Assembly (NCBI RefSeq): GCF_024764775.1
Contig: NZ_JALIGC010000040.1
Span: 1-64,000, forward strand
From: Scandinavium manionii
Lineage (GTDB): Bacteria; Pseudomonadota; Gammaproteobacteria; Enterobacterales; Enterobacteriaceae
Direction: 5' to 3'
DNA: 64,000 nucleotides
Shown: positions 7,318 through 16,783 of the stretch, one piece after another
How positions within the stretch are numbered: the stretch's first letter is position 1
How the letters are laid out: every line of letters starts with the position of its first letter
Made by a program: the position numbers and the translations under genes
The notes under the pieces: generated by a model
What the model was told of the DNA's origin: nothing
Seen by the model: only the letters and a program-made list of their open reading frames with translations
Databases searched by the model: none

Positions 7318-7731
7318 TTATTTAGCGAGCCCCAGACGGGGGATTTCAATCGCAGGACATTTATCCATCACCACCTTCAATCCCGCATCCTGTGCCAGCA
7401 CGGCGGCCTGTTCGTTGATAACGCCCAGCTGCATCCACAGCGTTTTGGCGCCAATCGCAATCGCCTCCTGCGCCACGCCCCAGGCGGCTTCTGAATTGCG
7501 GAACACGTCCACCATATCCACTTTTTCAGGTACTTCCGCCAGCGTGCCGTAGCCTTGCTGACCCAGTAACGTTTTGCCCGCCACTTTCGGTGACACCGGA
7601 ATGACGTGATAACCCTGGTCCAGCAGATACTTCATCACCCGGTAGCTTGGGCGGTCCGGCTTATCGCTCGCCCCTACCAGTGCGATGGTTCGGGTATCGT
7701 TCAAAATGCCTGCAATTTCGTTCTCTTTCAT
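7318..7731 (-). CDS. yccU: CoA-binding domain protein YccU
   Basis: Rossmann-fold protein of the CoA_binding_2 family, 137 residues, almost identical to E. coli YccU. Visible elements are the nucleotide-binding start TIALVGASDKPDRPSYRVM and the later stretch KTLWMQLGV. No reaction is established for the family. The start is fixed by GGAGG seven bases before the ATG at 7731 (MKENEIAG); the frame runs further upstream without homology. Confidence 0.92.
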   Translation of the reverse strand: MKENEIAGILNDTRTIALVGASDKPDRPSYRVMKYLLDQGYHVIPVSPKVAGKTLLGQQGYGTLAEVPEKVDMVDVFRNSEAAWGVAQEAIAIGAKTLWMQLGVINEQAAVLAQDAGLKVVMDKCPAIEIPRLGLAK

Positions 7732-7900
7732 TATTTCCTCCGGGCCATTTTGCAAAGTGTACGACAATCCTGATACGCCAGCCATTCAGTCATACCAGAG
7801 TATGAGGGCAGAACCCTGAATTATGTCTATATGTTAATAAAAACCCATTTAGTAAAGATTTGATACACTCTACGAACAGGCATTTTTTCAGGAGATAGCG

Positions 7901-8563
7901 ATGAGAACGGGGATGACCATTTTGTGTCTGTTGCTTCTGATGCCTGGCAGCGTATTTGCCACGACGCTTCGGCTCTCAGGTGACATTGATTTATTGGTAC
8001 TGGACGGTAAGAAAGTGTCCAGCCTGCTGTTACGCGGTGCAGAAAGCCTTGAGGTGGATAACGGCCCCCATCAGGTGGTATTTCGCGTTGAAAAAATGAT
8101 TATATTACCCGATCAGAATCGCCAGCTGTACGTCTCGCCGCCGCTTATCGCCAGCTTTAACTCGCAGCTGGTGGGCCAGGTAAACTTCAGTCTGCCGCGG
8201 CTCGAAACGCTGGAAGATACGCAGACCTTCACCTCCACGCCGCACGTCAGCCTGCTGGATGGCAACGCAATGCCTATTCCGGTCAAACTCGATATTCTGG
8301 CGATCACCCAGCCGGGGACCCACATCGATTATGAAAAGGCGACGGAGGCGTACAACGTCGCCAATAAACAAGCCTCCAGCAGGCAGTTCAGCACGCCACA
8401 GTCAGACGACAGCACGTTATTATCGAAAACCAACGAGCTGGATAACCCAGCCTATCAGTCACAAACATTGACTGAACAACGGCTGAAATACTGGTTCCAG
8501 TTGGCCGACCCGCAAACCCGCAACCGCTTTCTCGAATGGGCAAAATCGCAGCCATCCTCCTGA
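7901..8563 (+). CDS. csgI: DUF2057 periplasmic protein, curli assembly inhibitor CsgI/YccT
   Basis: A signal peptide (MRTGMTIL...SVFA) leads to a ~200-residue periplasmic protein. The conserved motifs are TTLRLSGDIDLLVLDGKKV and LTEQRLKYWFQLADPQTRNRFLEWA at the C-terminus, as in E. coli YccT, whose Salmonella homologue has been reported to inhibit CsgA polymerisation. GGAG lies before the ATG. The middle third differs a good deal from the E. coli protein, which is typical for this family. Confidence 0.88.
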   Translation: MRTGMTILCLLLLMPGSVFATTLRLSGDIDLLVLDGKKVSSLLLRGAESLEVDNGPHQVVFRVEKMIILPDQNRQLYVSPPLIASFNSQLVGQVNFSLPRLETLEDTQTFTSTPHVSLLDGNAMPIPVKLDILAITQPGTHIDYEKATEAYNVANKQASSRQFSTPQSDDSTLLSKTNELDNPAYQSQTLTEQRLKYWFQLADPQTRNRFLEWAKSQPSS

Positions 8564-8657
8564 TATCATGACGTAGCGCAGGAAAATTTGCCGTTGTCGC
8601 TTGCAGCAATAATCACTTCCAGTAATCTGTCGGCATGTTGAATAATGGAAAATAATT

Positions 8658-9116
8658 ATGGAACAGACAACCCGTACCCTACCGGGTCGAAAACATATCG
8701 CCCTGGTCGCGCACGATCACTGCAAGCAGATGCTAAAAGCCTGGGTTGAGCGTCATCAGCCGCTGCTGGCACAGCATGAACTATATGGCACCGGCACTAC
8801 CGGTAATTTGGTTCAGCGCGCAACCGGCCTGGACGTCACGGCAATGCTGAGCGGCCCGATGGGCGGCGATCAGCAGGTCGGCGCGATGATCGCGGAAGGT
8901 AAAATTGATGTCCTGATCTTCTTTTGGGATCCGCTGAACGCCGTGCCGCACGATCCAGATGTAAAAGCCCTTTTGCGCCTGGCAACCGTGTGGAACATTC
9001 CGGTAGCAACCAACGTCTCCACCGCGGATTTCATTATCCAGTCGGCTAACTTCAACGCGCCGGTAGATATTCAAATCCCTGACTATCAGCGTTATCTGGC
9101 TGAACGGTTGAAGTGA
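8658..9116 (+). CDS. mgsA: Methylglyoxal synthase
   Basis: Converts dihydroxyacetone phosphate to methylglyoxal and phosphate, a bypass relieving sugar-phosphate stress. The 152-residue protein has the family's catalytic residues at the E. coli positions: Asp20 (VAHDHCK), Asp71 (GPMGGDQQ), His98 and Asp101 (VPHDPDVK). The phosphate-binding GTGTTG motif is at 45-50. It is followed by a REP palindrome pair that separates it from convergent helD. Confidence 0.96.
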   Translation: MEQTTRTLPGRKHIALVAHDHCKQMLKAWVERHQPLLAQHELYGTGTTGNLVQRATGLDVTAMLSGPMGGDQQVGAMIAEGKIDVLIFFWDPLNAVPHDPDVKALLRLATVWNIPVATNVSTADFIIQSANFNAPVDIQIPDYQRYLAERLK

Positions 9117-9126
9117 TATGCGAAAT

Positions 9127-9194
9127 GCCCGACGGCGCTGCGTTTACGTGGGCCTACAGGTTATGTAGGCCTGGACAGCGTAGCGCCACCGGGC
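9127..9194. repeat. Pair of inverted REP sequences (BIME-like)
   Basis: GCCCGACGGCGCTGCG...GGGCCTAC on the left and GTAGGCCTGG...GCGCCACCGGGC on the right form an imperfect ~30-bp inverted repeat around a six-base centre. This is the layout of enterobacterial REP pairs, here between the convergent genes mgsA and helD. Confidence 0.8.
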
Positions 9195-9208
9195 TATTGG
9201 CGCGTTAA

Positions 9209-11263
9209 TCACGGTTTGCGTGCGACCGGCACATCCAGAGATTTCAGTTCCTCGACAAACACCGACGGCTCCTGCTTGTTGAACATCAGCCACACGCGCT
9301 GACGCGCACGCGTCATGGCGACGTACAGTAAACGCCTTTCTTCAGCATCCGGGAAATCCTCCGGCTGTGGCAGTAGCGCCTGCTCCATAACTGACTCCCG
9401 CGCCGGTGCCGGAAACGCGTCCTGGCCTTCCTGCAAGCCGAGCACAATCGCGTAATCTGCCTGCTGACCTTTACTGGCGTGAATGGTCATAAAATCAATC
9501 TTCAGTTTCGGCCAGCGGGTCGCTGCTTTTTCCAGCGCCGCGGGTTTCAGGTGGTGATAACGCGCCATAATCAAAATTCGCTGTTCCGGCTTCGCAAAAC
9601 CGCTCAGTTTATCGAGCAACGCATCGAGCTGATCGTCTGGCAGCAGCGTGACGGCTTTCTTATCGCCCGTCGTCAGGCTGTTCAGGGGTTTGCTTAGCTG
9701 ATGTGGGTTTTGCTGAATGAAACGGTTTGCGATTTCGCCAATTCGACTGTTAAAACGGTATGTGGTATCCAGCGCGCAGTTGTCACCTTCACCGAAATAA
9801 TCCGTAAAGGCGGTGGTCAGGGATAGCTGCGCACCGCTAAAGCGGTAGATTGCCTGCCAGTCATCTCCCACCGCAAACAAGGTGGTTTGCGAATTCTGCT
9901 TACGCAGCGCCGCCAGCAGTGCAGCGCGCTGAGGGGAAATGTCCTGAAATTCATCCACCAGAATGTGCTTCCAGGGGCTGACGAAGCGGCCTTTCTCCAG
10001 CACGTTAATGGCCTGATGAATCAGCCCGGAGAAATCAACTGCGCCTTCGTCCTTCAACGCCGTTTTCCATGCTTTCAGCAGCGGAGCCATCAGCTTGACG
10101 CGCTTGCCAAACAGCTCACGGATCTCTTCCGGTGCGCTTTCGATCATTTCAGCCTGCGAACCGCCATGGCTGCGCATCAGGCTGACCCAGCGATCGAGGC
10201 GACCGCCCATCCGACGCACAATTTTAGGGTCGTGCCAGTAGTCCTCCTCCGGCACATTCCATTCCATTTCTTCCTCAAGCCACTGCCGCCAGCCTTTGGC
10301 CTGCGCCTTTTTCTCCTGACATTGTTGCTGCCAGCATTTTGTCAGCAGCAACTGGCGCGCAGCGGCGTCATTTTCCAGCTTGCTGATAACCGGCACTTTT
10401 TTGCTGCCCTGCTGGATAATGTGCAGCGCCAGCGCATGGAACGTTTTCGCACTGATGGCCTCAGTGTTGAGACGCTCACGAATGCGCTCGTCCATCTCCT
10501 GCGCCGCTTTTCGACCGAACGCCAGAAGCAAAATCTGATCGGCAGCAGCTTCGCCACGCGTCAGTAGCCAACCGGCACGGGCCACCAGCACCGACGTTTT
10601 ACCGCTGCCCGCACCGGCCAATACCAGAAGCGAGCGTTCACCATTCACCACCGCGCGCGCCTGCGCATCGTTGAGCGGTGAGGATTCAATTCCCTGGAAG
10701 AAAGCGGCGTACTGCGTCAGCATCGTTTCAGTAAATGCCTGGTTATGCTTGAGTCGGCTGGCATCCCGGTCTTTCAGCCACGCCTGACACTGCTGCCAGA
10801 GTTCGCGACAGTTGTCGAAACTGTCCAGCCGCGCCACAGGCACAGGCAGCGCTTCCAGGGCGCTGAGAATTTTTTGTCGCAATTGTCCGACAGCTTCGCG
10901 GGTCAGCCACTTACCTTCCGCACTGTGCCGAGAGATAACCGTCAACTGCTGCTGTAAAACGTCAGCGGCAATGACGCTCATTTCATCACTCCACTGCTGC
11001 CAGCTACTTTGCAGGTGATGATGAAAACGCTGAGTGTCGGCCCATTCTGTGCCATGCAGGCGAACCACTTTGTTATCCGGCAGAACGAACTCCAGCTCGC
11101 CCCACACCAGGCCGCGCTTGCAATGAATGGCGGTCAGTTGATTAAACGGAATCAGGTACTCATGGCGATCGCCAGAGACTTTTACCCCAGCATTCAGGAG
11201 TTCTACCCGGTCGTAGGGGTGCTGTGCCATACGTTTGCCGAGGGCTGTTGCTTTTAGTTCCAT
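9209..11263 (-). CDS. helD: DNA helicase IV
   Basis: UvrD-superfamily 3'-5' DNA helicase, 684 residues, the same length as E. coli HelD. Motif I is VLAGAGSGKTSVL (about residues 215-227), motif II is ILVDEFQDISPQRA, motif III GDDWQAIYRFSGA and the C-terminal motifs are DFMTIHASKGQQAD and VAMTRARQRVW. The N-terminal ~180 residues are the HelD-specific region (ELKATALGKRMAQHPYDR). It is divergent from yccF. Confidence 0.96.
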   Translation of the reverse strand: MELKATALGKRMAQHPYDRVELLNAGVKVSGDRHEYLIPFNQLTAIHCKRGLVWGELEFVLPDNKVVRLHGTEWADTQRFHHHLQSSWQQWSDEMSVIAADVLQQQLTVISRHSAEGKWLTREAVGQLRQKILSALEALPVPVARLDSFDNCRELWQQCQAWLKDRDASRLKHNQAFTETMLTQYAAFFQGIESSPLNDAQARAVVNGERSLLVLAGAGSGKTSVLVARAGWLLTRGEAAADQILLLAFGRKAAQEMDERIRERLNTEAISAKTFHALALHIIQQGSKKVPVISKLENDAAARQLLLTKCWQQQCQEKKAQAKGWRQWLEEEMEWNVPEEDYWHDPKIVRRMGGRLDRWVSLMRSHGGSQAEMIESAPEEIRELFGKRVKLMAPLLKAWKTALKDEGAVDFSGLIHQAINVLEKGRFVSPWKHILVDEFQDISPQRAALLAALRKQNSQTTLFAVGDDWQAIYRFSGAQLSLTTAFTDYFGEGDNCALDTTYRFNSRIGEIANRFIQQNPHQLSKPLNSLTTGDKKAVTLLPDDQLDALLDKLSGFAKPEQRILIMARYHHLKPAALEKAATRWPKLKIDFMTIHASKGQQADYAIVLGLQEGQDAFPAPARESVMEQALLPQPEDFPDAEERRLLYVAMTRARQRVWLMFNKQEPSVFVEELKSLDVPVARKP

Positions 11264-11387
11264 GTCTTGCCAAATCCCGGATGTAGACTTATGTATGACA
11301 GTGTAACCGCCAGATTCCAGGTGCTCCAGCGCTAAAAAACGTTACAATCGTCGGGTCTTTCTTTTCACAGGACTGAACAGAGGTTAT

Positions 11388-11834
11388 ATGCGTACCGTTC
11401 TGAATATTTTGAATTTTGTATTGGGTGGTTTTCTGACAACACTGGGCTGGCTGCTGGCCACGGTCGTCAGCATGGTGTTGATCATTACGTTACCGCTGAC
11501 CCGCTCCTGCTGGGAAATCACAAAACTGTCGTTTCTGCCGTTCGGCAATGAAGCCGTGCATGTGGATGAGCTGAGTCCTGGCGAAAAAAATGGGTTGATG
11601 AATACTGGCGGTACACTGCTGAATATTCTGTGGTTCGTGTTGTTCGGCTGGTGGCTGTGCCTGACGCATATCGTCGCGGGCATTGCGCAGTGTATTACTA
11701 TCATTGGAATTCCAGTGGGGATCGCCAACTTTAAGATTGCCGCTATCGCTTTGTGGCCTGTTGGCCGCCGCGTAGTTTCCGTAGAAACTGCCCGTGCCGC
11801 GCGTGAAGCCAATGCGCGTCGCCGATTTCAATGA
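11388..11834 (+). CDS. yccF: Inner membrane protein YccF
   Basis: 148-residue membrane protein built of two similar YccF domains, each a pair of hydrophobic segments: ILNFVLGGFLTTLGWLLA and LNILWFVLFGWWLCLTHIVAG, each followed by a conserved IT(I/L)-(I/P)-G/L-P stretch. Function is not established. Its stop codon overlaps an ATG for yccS (ATGA), so the two genes are translationally coupled. Confidence 0.93.
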   Translation: MRTVLNILNFVLGGFLTTLGWLLATVVSMVLIITLPLTRSCWEITKLSFLPFGNEAVHVDELSPGEKNGLMNTGGTLLNILWFVLFGWWLCLTHIVAGIAQCITIIGIPVGIANFKIAAIALWPVGRRVVSVETARAAREANARRRFQ

Positions 11835-11851
11835 TCGGGACTGATTACCGC

Positions 11852-13987
11852 ATGCTAAGCCCAATATTGCGCCGTTATACCTGGAACAGCGCCTGGCTGT
11901 ATAACGCCAGAATTTTTATCGCGCTGTGCGGAACCGCTGCACTGCCGTGGTGCCTTGGGGAAGTGAAGCTCACCATCCCGCTGACGCTTGGGGTGGTGGC
12001 TGCGGCGCTGGCCGATCTCGATGACAGGCTTGCCGGACGACTGCGTAATCTCGTTATCACGCTGGTATGTTTCTTCATTGCCTCAGCATCCGTTGAGTTG
12101 CTATTCCCATGGCCGTGGGCTTTTGCGCTCGGACTGACGTTGTCCACCAGCGGGTTCATCCTGCTCGGTGGTCTTGGGCAGCGCTACGCGACCATCGCCT
12201 TTGGCGCATTGTTGATAGCCATCTATACCATGCTCGGCGTCTCGCTTTACGAGCACTGGTATCAACAACCGCTACTGCTGCTCGCGGGCGCGGTGTGGTA
12301 CAACCTGCTGACGCTGACCGGCCATCTGATTTTCCCCATTCGTCCGTTGCAGGATAATCTCGCCCGCAGCTATGAACAGCTCGCGCATTATCTGGAACTC
12401 AAGTCGCGACTTTTCGACCCGGATATCGAGAATGAAACACAGATTCCGCTGGTTGAACTGGCGATGGCTAACGGCCAGCTGGTCGCCACGCTGAATCAGA
12501 CCAAAGCCTCGCTGCTAACCCGTTTGCGCGGCGATCGCGGACAGCGTGGCACACGTCGCACGCTGCATTATTATTTCGCGGCGCAGGATATCCACGAGCG
12601 GGCCAGCTCCTCGCACGTACAGTATCAGTCCCTGCGCGATAACTTCCGCTACAGCGACGTCATGTTCCGCTTCCAACGCCTGCTTTCGATGCAATCTCAG
12701 GCATGTATGCAGCTTTCCCGCTCCATTTTGCTGCGCACGCCCTACCAGCATGATGCACGCTTTGAACGGGCTTTCACTCATCTGAGTGCAGCACTCGAGA
12801 GAGTCAGCGCCAGCGGGGCCGATAAAGAGCAGATGAAAGCGCTGGGGTTTCTGCTCAATAACCTTCACGCCATTGACGCGCAGCTAGCGACCATTGAGTC
12901 GGAACAGCAATTAGCCATGCCGCAGAGCGAGACCGAAACGCAGCTGGCCGATGACCGACTGCACGGGTTCAGCGATGTCTGGCTGCGACTGAGCCGTAAC
13001 TTTTCCGCCGAGTCAGCCCTGTTCCGCCATGCGGTCAGGATGTCGCTGGTTCTCTGTGCGGGCTATGCGTTTATACAGTTCACCGGGATGAATCATGGCT
13101 ACTGGATCCTGCTCACCAGCCTGTTCGTCTGCCAGCCGAACTATAATGCAACGCGCCACCGGCTGGCGCTTCGTGTTATCGGCACGCTGATAGGCGTGGC
13201 CATCGGCCTGCCGGTGCTGCTGCTGGTGCCGTCAATTGAAGGGCAGCTGTTACTGATAGTGCTCACCGGTGTGCTGTTCTTCGCCTTCCGAAATATTCAG
13301 TACGCCCATGCAACGATGTTCATTACTCTGCTGGTACTGCTGTGTTTCAATCTGCTTGGGGAAGGGTTTGAAGTCGCCCTGCCACGCATTATTGATACGC
13401 TTATCGGCTGTGCCATCGCGTGGGCGGCGGTCACCTTTATCTGGCCTGACTGGAAATTCCGTAATCTGCCGACAGTAATGGCGAGGGCTGTTGATGCGAA
13501 CTGCCGCTATCTGGATGCGATTCTGGAGCAATATCATCAGGGCCGTGATAACCGCCTGCCCTACCGCATTGCCCGCCGCGATGCGCACAATCGCGATGCG
13601 GAACTGGCGTCCGTGGTCTCGAACATGTCTACCGAGCCCCGCATGACGGCGGAAATGCGGGAAACGGCCTTCCGACTGCTTTGCCTGAATCATACCTTTA
13701 CCAGCTATATTTCTGCGCTTGGTGCACATCGGGAGCGGTTAACCAACCCTGATATCCTGGCGTTGCTGGATGATGCAGTTTGTTATGTTGACGACGCGTT
13801 TCATCATTCACCGTCGGATGAAAAACGCGTGCAGAAGGCACTGGCGGGCTTAATGGAACGGATCCATCACCTCGACCCCGGTTCAGAAAATAAAGCCCCG
13901 CTAGTCCTCCAGCAGATTGGATTAATGGTAAGCCTGTTGCCGGAATTTTGTCACCTGCAGCAGAAGGTTACCCCTCTTCGGGCATAG
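11852..13987 (+). CDS. yccS: Inner membrane protein YccS (FUSC family)
   Basis: About 711 residues with two blocks of transmembrane segments (roughly residues 15-140 and 390-520), each followed by a cytoplasmic helical domain. This is the layout of fusaric-acid-resistance-type (FUSC/YccS) proteins such as AaeB. Substrate is unknown. The start chosen, MLSPILRRYTWNSAW, matches E. coli YccS; an ATG at 11831 overlapping the yccF stop would add seven residues. The 3' end overlaps convergent tfoX by 20 bases. Confidence 0.93.
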   Translation: MLSPILRRYTWNSAWLYNARIFIALCGTAALPWCLGEVKLTIPLTLGVVAAALADLDDRLAGRLRNLVITLVCFFIASASVELLFPWPWAFALGLTLSTSGFILLGGLGQRYATIAFGALLIAIYTMLGVSLYEHWYQQPLLLLAGAVWYNLLTLTGHLIFPIRPLQDNLARSYEQLAHYLELKSRLFDPDIENETQIPLVELAMANGQLVATLNQTKASLLTRLRGDRGQRGTRRTLHYYFAAQDIHERASSSHVQYQSLRDNFRYSDVMFRFQRLLSMQSQACMQLSRSILLRTPYQHDARFERAFTHLSAALERVSASGADKEQMKALGFLLNNLHAIDAQLATIESEQQLAMPQSETETQLADDRLHGFSDVWLRLSRNFSAESALFRHAVRMSLVLCAGYAFIQFTGMNHGYWILLTSLFVCQPNYNATRHRLALRVIGTLIGVAIGLPVLLLVPSIEGQLLLIVLTGVLFFAFRNIQYAHATMFITLLVLLCFNLLGEGFEVALPRIIDTLIGCAIAWAAVTFIWPDWKFRNLPTVMARAVDANCRYLDAILEQYHQGRDNRLPYRIARRDAHNRDAELASVVSNMSTEPRMTAEMRETAFRLLCLNHTFTSYISALGAHRERLTNPDILALLDDAVCYVDDAFHHSPSDEKRVQKALAGLMERIHHLDPGSENKAPLVLQQIGLMVSLLPEFCHLQQKVTPLRA

Positions 13988-14597
13988 CCTTCTTTTTCCC
14001 CGTCAGCGTCTCTGCCCACTCAAGGAGATGCTGACGGCGGTGCAACGGTATGATGGCCGCATGTATTCCTGTTATGGCCCCCTCCAGTGCGAACAGCACA
14101 TTGATACTTAAATCCTTCCGCATAGTACGCAGTCGATACCACGCCGCCGCCGCACCCAACTTTTGTAACGTGTCCAGGTCGTGAATCCCCGCCTCTGTCA
14201 GCAGTAGTTCCAGTTGAAAGCTGATATTGGGCAGGTTACGCATTCGCTGTGGGTCGCTTCGACGCTTCTTCTCGTTTTGCGCTCCACGGAGTGACAACGC
14301 AGACATGTTCAATAACAGAGTCTGATCCTGCCAAAGGTTTTCGTCGACCCAATAGTAATTCAGCGATATTGGACGGCCACGCTTAACAAGCGTCAACAAC
14401 CGCTGTGGCGTTGCCACATTATAGGTCGCACTTTGTTCACACACCCGGAGGTAAAGCTCTCCATGAGCCACCATGGCGAAGACGGTGTCATCAATGGAAA
14501 GGCTATATCCCCCAAATAATGCGCGGTGATGAATTTTCCCCAGAGATGACAAACATTCTTCACACTGATAGATCCTTTTAATTGATATTTTTCCCAT
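13968..14597 (-). CDS. sxy: Competence regulator TfoX/Sxy
   Basis: 209-residue co-activator that works with CRP at CRP-S promoters of competence genes. It has the N-terminal TfoX domain (LGKIHHRALFGGYSLSIDD...ELYLRV) and the C-terminal TfoX helix-hairpin domain (NISFQLELLLTEAGIHDLDTLQKLGAAAAW). It is divergent from sulA, as in E. coli. Together with comEC at the other end of the window it forms part of the enterobacterial natural-competence gene set. Confidence 0.95.
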   Translation of the reverse strand: MGKISIKRIYQCEECLSSLGKIHHRALFGGYSLSIDDTVFAMVAHGELYLRVCEQSATYNVATPQRLLTLVKRGRPISLNYYWVDENLWQDQTLLLNMSALSLRGAQNEKKRRSDPQRMRNLPNISFQLELLLTEAGIHDLDTLQKLGAAAAWYRLRTMRKDLSINVLFALEGAITGIHAAIIPLHRRQHLLEWAETLTGKKKAMPEEG

Positions 14598-14773
14598 GAT
14601 TCTGTCCTGTAATCATGCAGTTATATGAAAGGGTTTTGATAGCGGATCCGTTAATGAAGAACATAAGGAAGTTCAATTACGGGGGCAAGAGGTTCTTATC
14701 CAGAGGTCCTATTCTGTGCAATATTTGCGAGGAGCTTTCAGAAAATGAAGTTGATCTTTCGTCTGACCAGGTA

Positions 14774-14793
14774 TACTGTACATTCATACAGTA
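14774..14793. promoter_or_regulatory. LexA box at sulA promoter
   Basis: The 20-bp palindrome contains CTGT-N8-ACAG and matches the consensus TACTGTATATATATACAGTA at both ends. It overlaps a TATACT -10-like element and ends 22 bases before the sulA start, so LexA would block transcription until DNA damage. Confidence 0.93.
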
Positions 14794-14815
14794 CACCCAC
14801 AAGGCGGGATTCACT

Positions 14816-15313
14816 ATGTACACTTCAGGTTATGCAAATCGCACATCAATGGTTTCTGCAACTGCAGTCGACCATCCACAGCACAGTTCTACTGGGCTTA
14901 TCAGCGAAGTGCTTTATCGTGAGGATCAGCCGATGATGACTCAACTGCTGCTGTTACCCCTTTTACAACAGCTTGGCCAGCAAGATCGCTGGCAATTGTG
15001 GCTCACGCCGCAGCAGAAACTGAGTCGCCAGTGGGTTCAGGCATCGGGCCTTCCGCTGTCTAAAGTTATGCAAGTTAGCCAAATGTTGCCAGAAATGACG
15101 CTTGAATCTATGATTCGCGCACTTCGTACCGGGAACTATAGTGTTGTTATTGGCTGGGTTACCGAAGAGTTGAGCGAAGATGAACATCATCGACTCACGA
15201 TTGCGGCCGAAGAAGGTAACGCAATGGGCTTTATTATGCGTCCTGTCAGAACCACTTCCCTGCCCACGAGACAGTTTTCTGGCCTTAAAATTCACTCTAA
15301 TTTGTATCATTGA
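14816..15313 (+). CDS. sulA: SOS cell-division inhibitor SulA
   Basis: 165-residue protein that binds FtsZ monomers and halts division during the SOS response; it is then removed by Lon. The N-terminal ~45 residues (MYTSGYANRT...) are variable. The core EVLYREDQPMMTQLLLLPLLQQLGQQ, the FtsZ-binding region, and the C-terminal RQFSGLKIHSNLYH Lon-recognition tail match E. coli SulA. The frame extends to 14615, but the LexA box inside that extension shows that the ATG at 14816 is the start. Confidence 0.96.
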   Translation: MYTSGYANRTSMVSATAVDHPQHSSTGLISEVLYREDQPMMTQLLLLPLLQQLGQQDRWQLWLTPQQKLSRQWVQASGLPLSKVMQVSQMLPEMTLESMIRALRTGNYSVVIGWVTEELSEDEHHRLTIAAEEGNAMGFIMRPVRTTSLPTRQFSGLKIHSNLYH

Positions 15314-15355
15314 GTAAAAATAGGATTATTCCTAGCATTTTTTTTACCCTGTCTA

Positions 15356-15379
15356 TAACCCGCTATTTTTTGCGGGTTA
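15356..15379 (+). terminator. Probable sulA terminator
   Basis: TAACCCGC (15356-15363) and GCGGGTTA (15372-15379) form a stem with a T-rich loop, 42 bases after the sulA stop. The T-run after it is short. Confidence 0.5.
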
Positions 15380-15500
15380 ATTTAGGAAAATGCTTGTCTG
15401 GTGCGGTTCTCAGCATTTTGTTCGGCCCAAAAATTCAACATAAATGTTAAATATTGTGTACACAACTCTTTTTTTTTCATATGCCTGACAGAGTTCACAC

Positions 15501-15669
15501 TTGTAAGTTTTCAAGTACGTTGTAGACTTTACATCGCCAGGGGTGATCGGCTTAAGCCACAGATTACGGCGTAGTTACTGAATTAGGCTCCGCCCCCGGT
15601 GAAGGATTTAACCGTGAACTTCTAAATGGATATTCATGGCGATTTTTGGATGATAACGAGGCGCAAAAA
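15501..15669 (+). promoter_or_regulatory. ompA promoter and long structured 5' leader
   Basis: TTGTAA (15501-15506), a 16-base spacer and TAGACT (15523-15528) form the likely promoter. The ~135-base leader that follows contains the blocks GGTGAAGGATTTAACCGTG and GATGATAACGAGGCGC, conserved with the E. coli leader. In E. coli it gives the mRNA its long half-life and holds the MicA small-RNA target at the ribosome-binding site. Confidence 0.65.
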
Positions 15670-16722
15670 ATGAAAAAGACAGCTATCGCGATTGCAGTGG
15701 CACTGGCAGGCTTCGCTACTGTAGCGCAAGCCGCACCGAAAGATAACACCTGGTATGCTGGTGGTAAATTGGGCTGGTCTCAGTTCCATGATACTGGCTG
15801 GTATGACAGCTCCCTGAACAACAACGGTCCAACCCACGACAGCCAGCTCGGCGCAGGTGCGTTCGGTGGTTACCAGGTAAACCCGTATGTTGGTTTCGAA
15901 ATGGGTTATGACTGGCTGGGCCGTATGCCTTATAAAGGCGACCAGGTTAACGGCGCATTCAAAGCTCAAGGCGTTCAGCTGACTGCTAAACTGGGTTACC
16001 CGGTAACCGACGATCTGGACGTTTATACCCGTCTGGGCGGCATGGTATGGCGCGCTGACTCCAGCAACAACCAAACCAGCGACAACCACGACACCGGCGT
16101 TTCCCCAGTATTCGCTGGCGGCGTTGAGTGGGCAGTGACCCGTGACATCGCTACCCGTCTGGAATACCAGTGGGTTAACAACATCGGCGACGCAGGCACC
16201 GTAGGTGTTCGTCCTGATAACGGCATGCTGAGCGTTGGTGTTTCTTACCGCTTCGGCCAGGACGATGTTGCTCCAGTTGTAGCTCCGGCTCCAGCTCCAG
16301 CTCCAGAAGTACAGACCAAGCACTTCACCCTGAAGTCTGACGTTCTGTTCAACTTCAACAAAGCGACTCTGAAACCAGAAGGTCAGCAGGCACTGGATCA
16401 GCTGTACTCCCAGCTGAGCAACCTGGATCCTAAAGACGGTTCAGTAGTGGTTCTGGGCTTCACCGACCGTATCGGTTCTGATTCCTACAACCAGAAACTG
16501 TCTGAGCAGCGTGCACAGTCTGTTGTCGATTACCTCGTATCTAAAGGTATCCCGGCTAACAAGATCTCCCCACGTGGTATGGGCGAATCTAACCCAGTTA
16601 CCGGCAACACCTGTGACAACGTGAAAGCTCGCGCTGCACTGATCGATTGCCTGGCTCCAGATCGTCGCGTAGAGATCGAAGTTAAAGGTAGCAAAGACGT
16701 TGTAACTCAGCCGCAGGCTTAA
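15670..16722 (+). CDS. ompA: Outer membrane porin A
   Basis: 350-residue major outer-membrane protein. It has a signal peptide MKKTAIAIAVALAGFATVAQA, then an eight-stranded beta-barrel to about residue 196, a proline-alanine hinge (VVAPAPAPAPAPE) and a C-terminal OmpA domain that binds peptidoglycan (NFNKATLKPEGQQALDQL, LSEQRAQSVVDYL, the Cys pair in NTCDNV...LIDCLAPDRRVEIEV). An in-frame upstream ATG at 15646 is ignored: GAGGCGC lies before the ATG at 15670. Codon use is strongly biased to preferred codons, as expected for high expression. Confidence 0.97.
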   Translation: MKKTAIAIAVALAGFATVAQAAPKDNTWYAGGKLGWSQFHDTGWYDSSLNNNGPTHDSQLGAGAFGGYQVNPYVGFEMGYDWLGRMPYKGDQVNGAFKAQGVQLTAKLGYPVTDDLDVYTRLGGMVWRADSSNNQTSDNHDTGVSPVFAGGVEWAVTRDIATRLEYQWVNNIGDAGTVGVRPDNGMLSVGVSYRFGQDDVAPVVAPAPAPAPEVQTKHFTLKSDVLFNFNKATLKPEGQQALDQLYSQLSNLDPKDGSVVVLGFTDRIGSDSYNQKLSEQRAQSVVDYLVSKGIPANKISPRGMGESNPVTGNTCDNVKARAALIDCLAPDRRVEIEVKGSKDVVTQPQA

Positions 16723-16735
16723 GTTATCGTCTAAT

Positions 16736-16765
16736 AAAAAACCCCGCATCGCGGGGTTTTTTTTT
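16736..16765 (+). terminator. ompA terminator
   Basis: AAAAAACCCCGC, loop ATC, GCGGGGTTTTTT, followed by more T residues. Confidence 0.9.
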
Positions 16766-16783
16766 ATTCTGAATTCAGGTGGG

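Noticed and set aside
14615..14815. N-terminal extension of SulA from an upstream ATG
   Set aside because: It would put the promoter and LexA box inside the gene and has no counterpart in SulA proteins.
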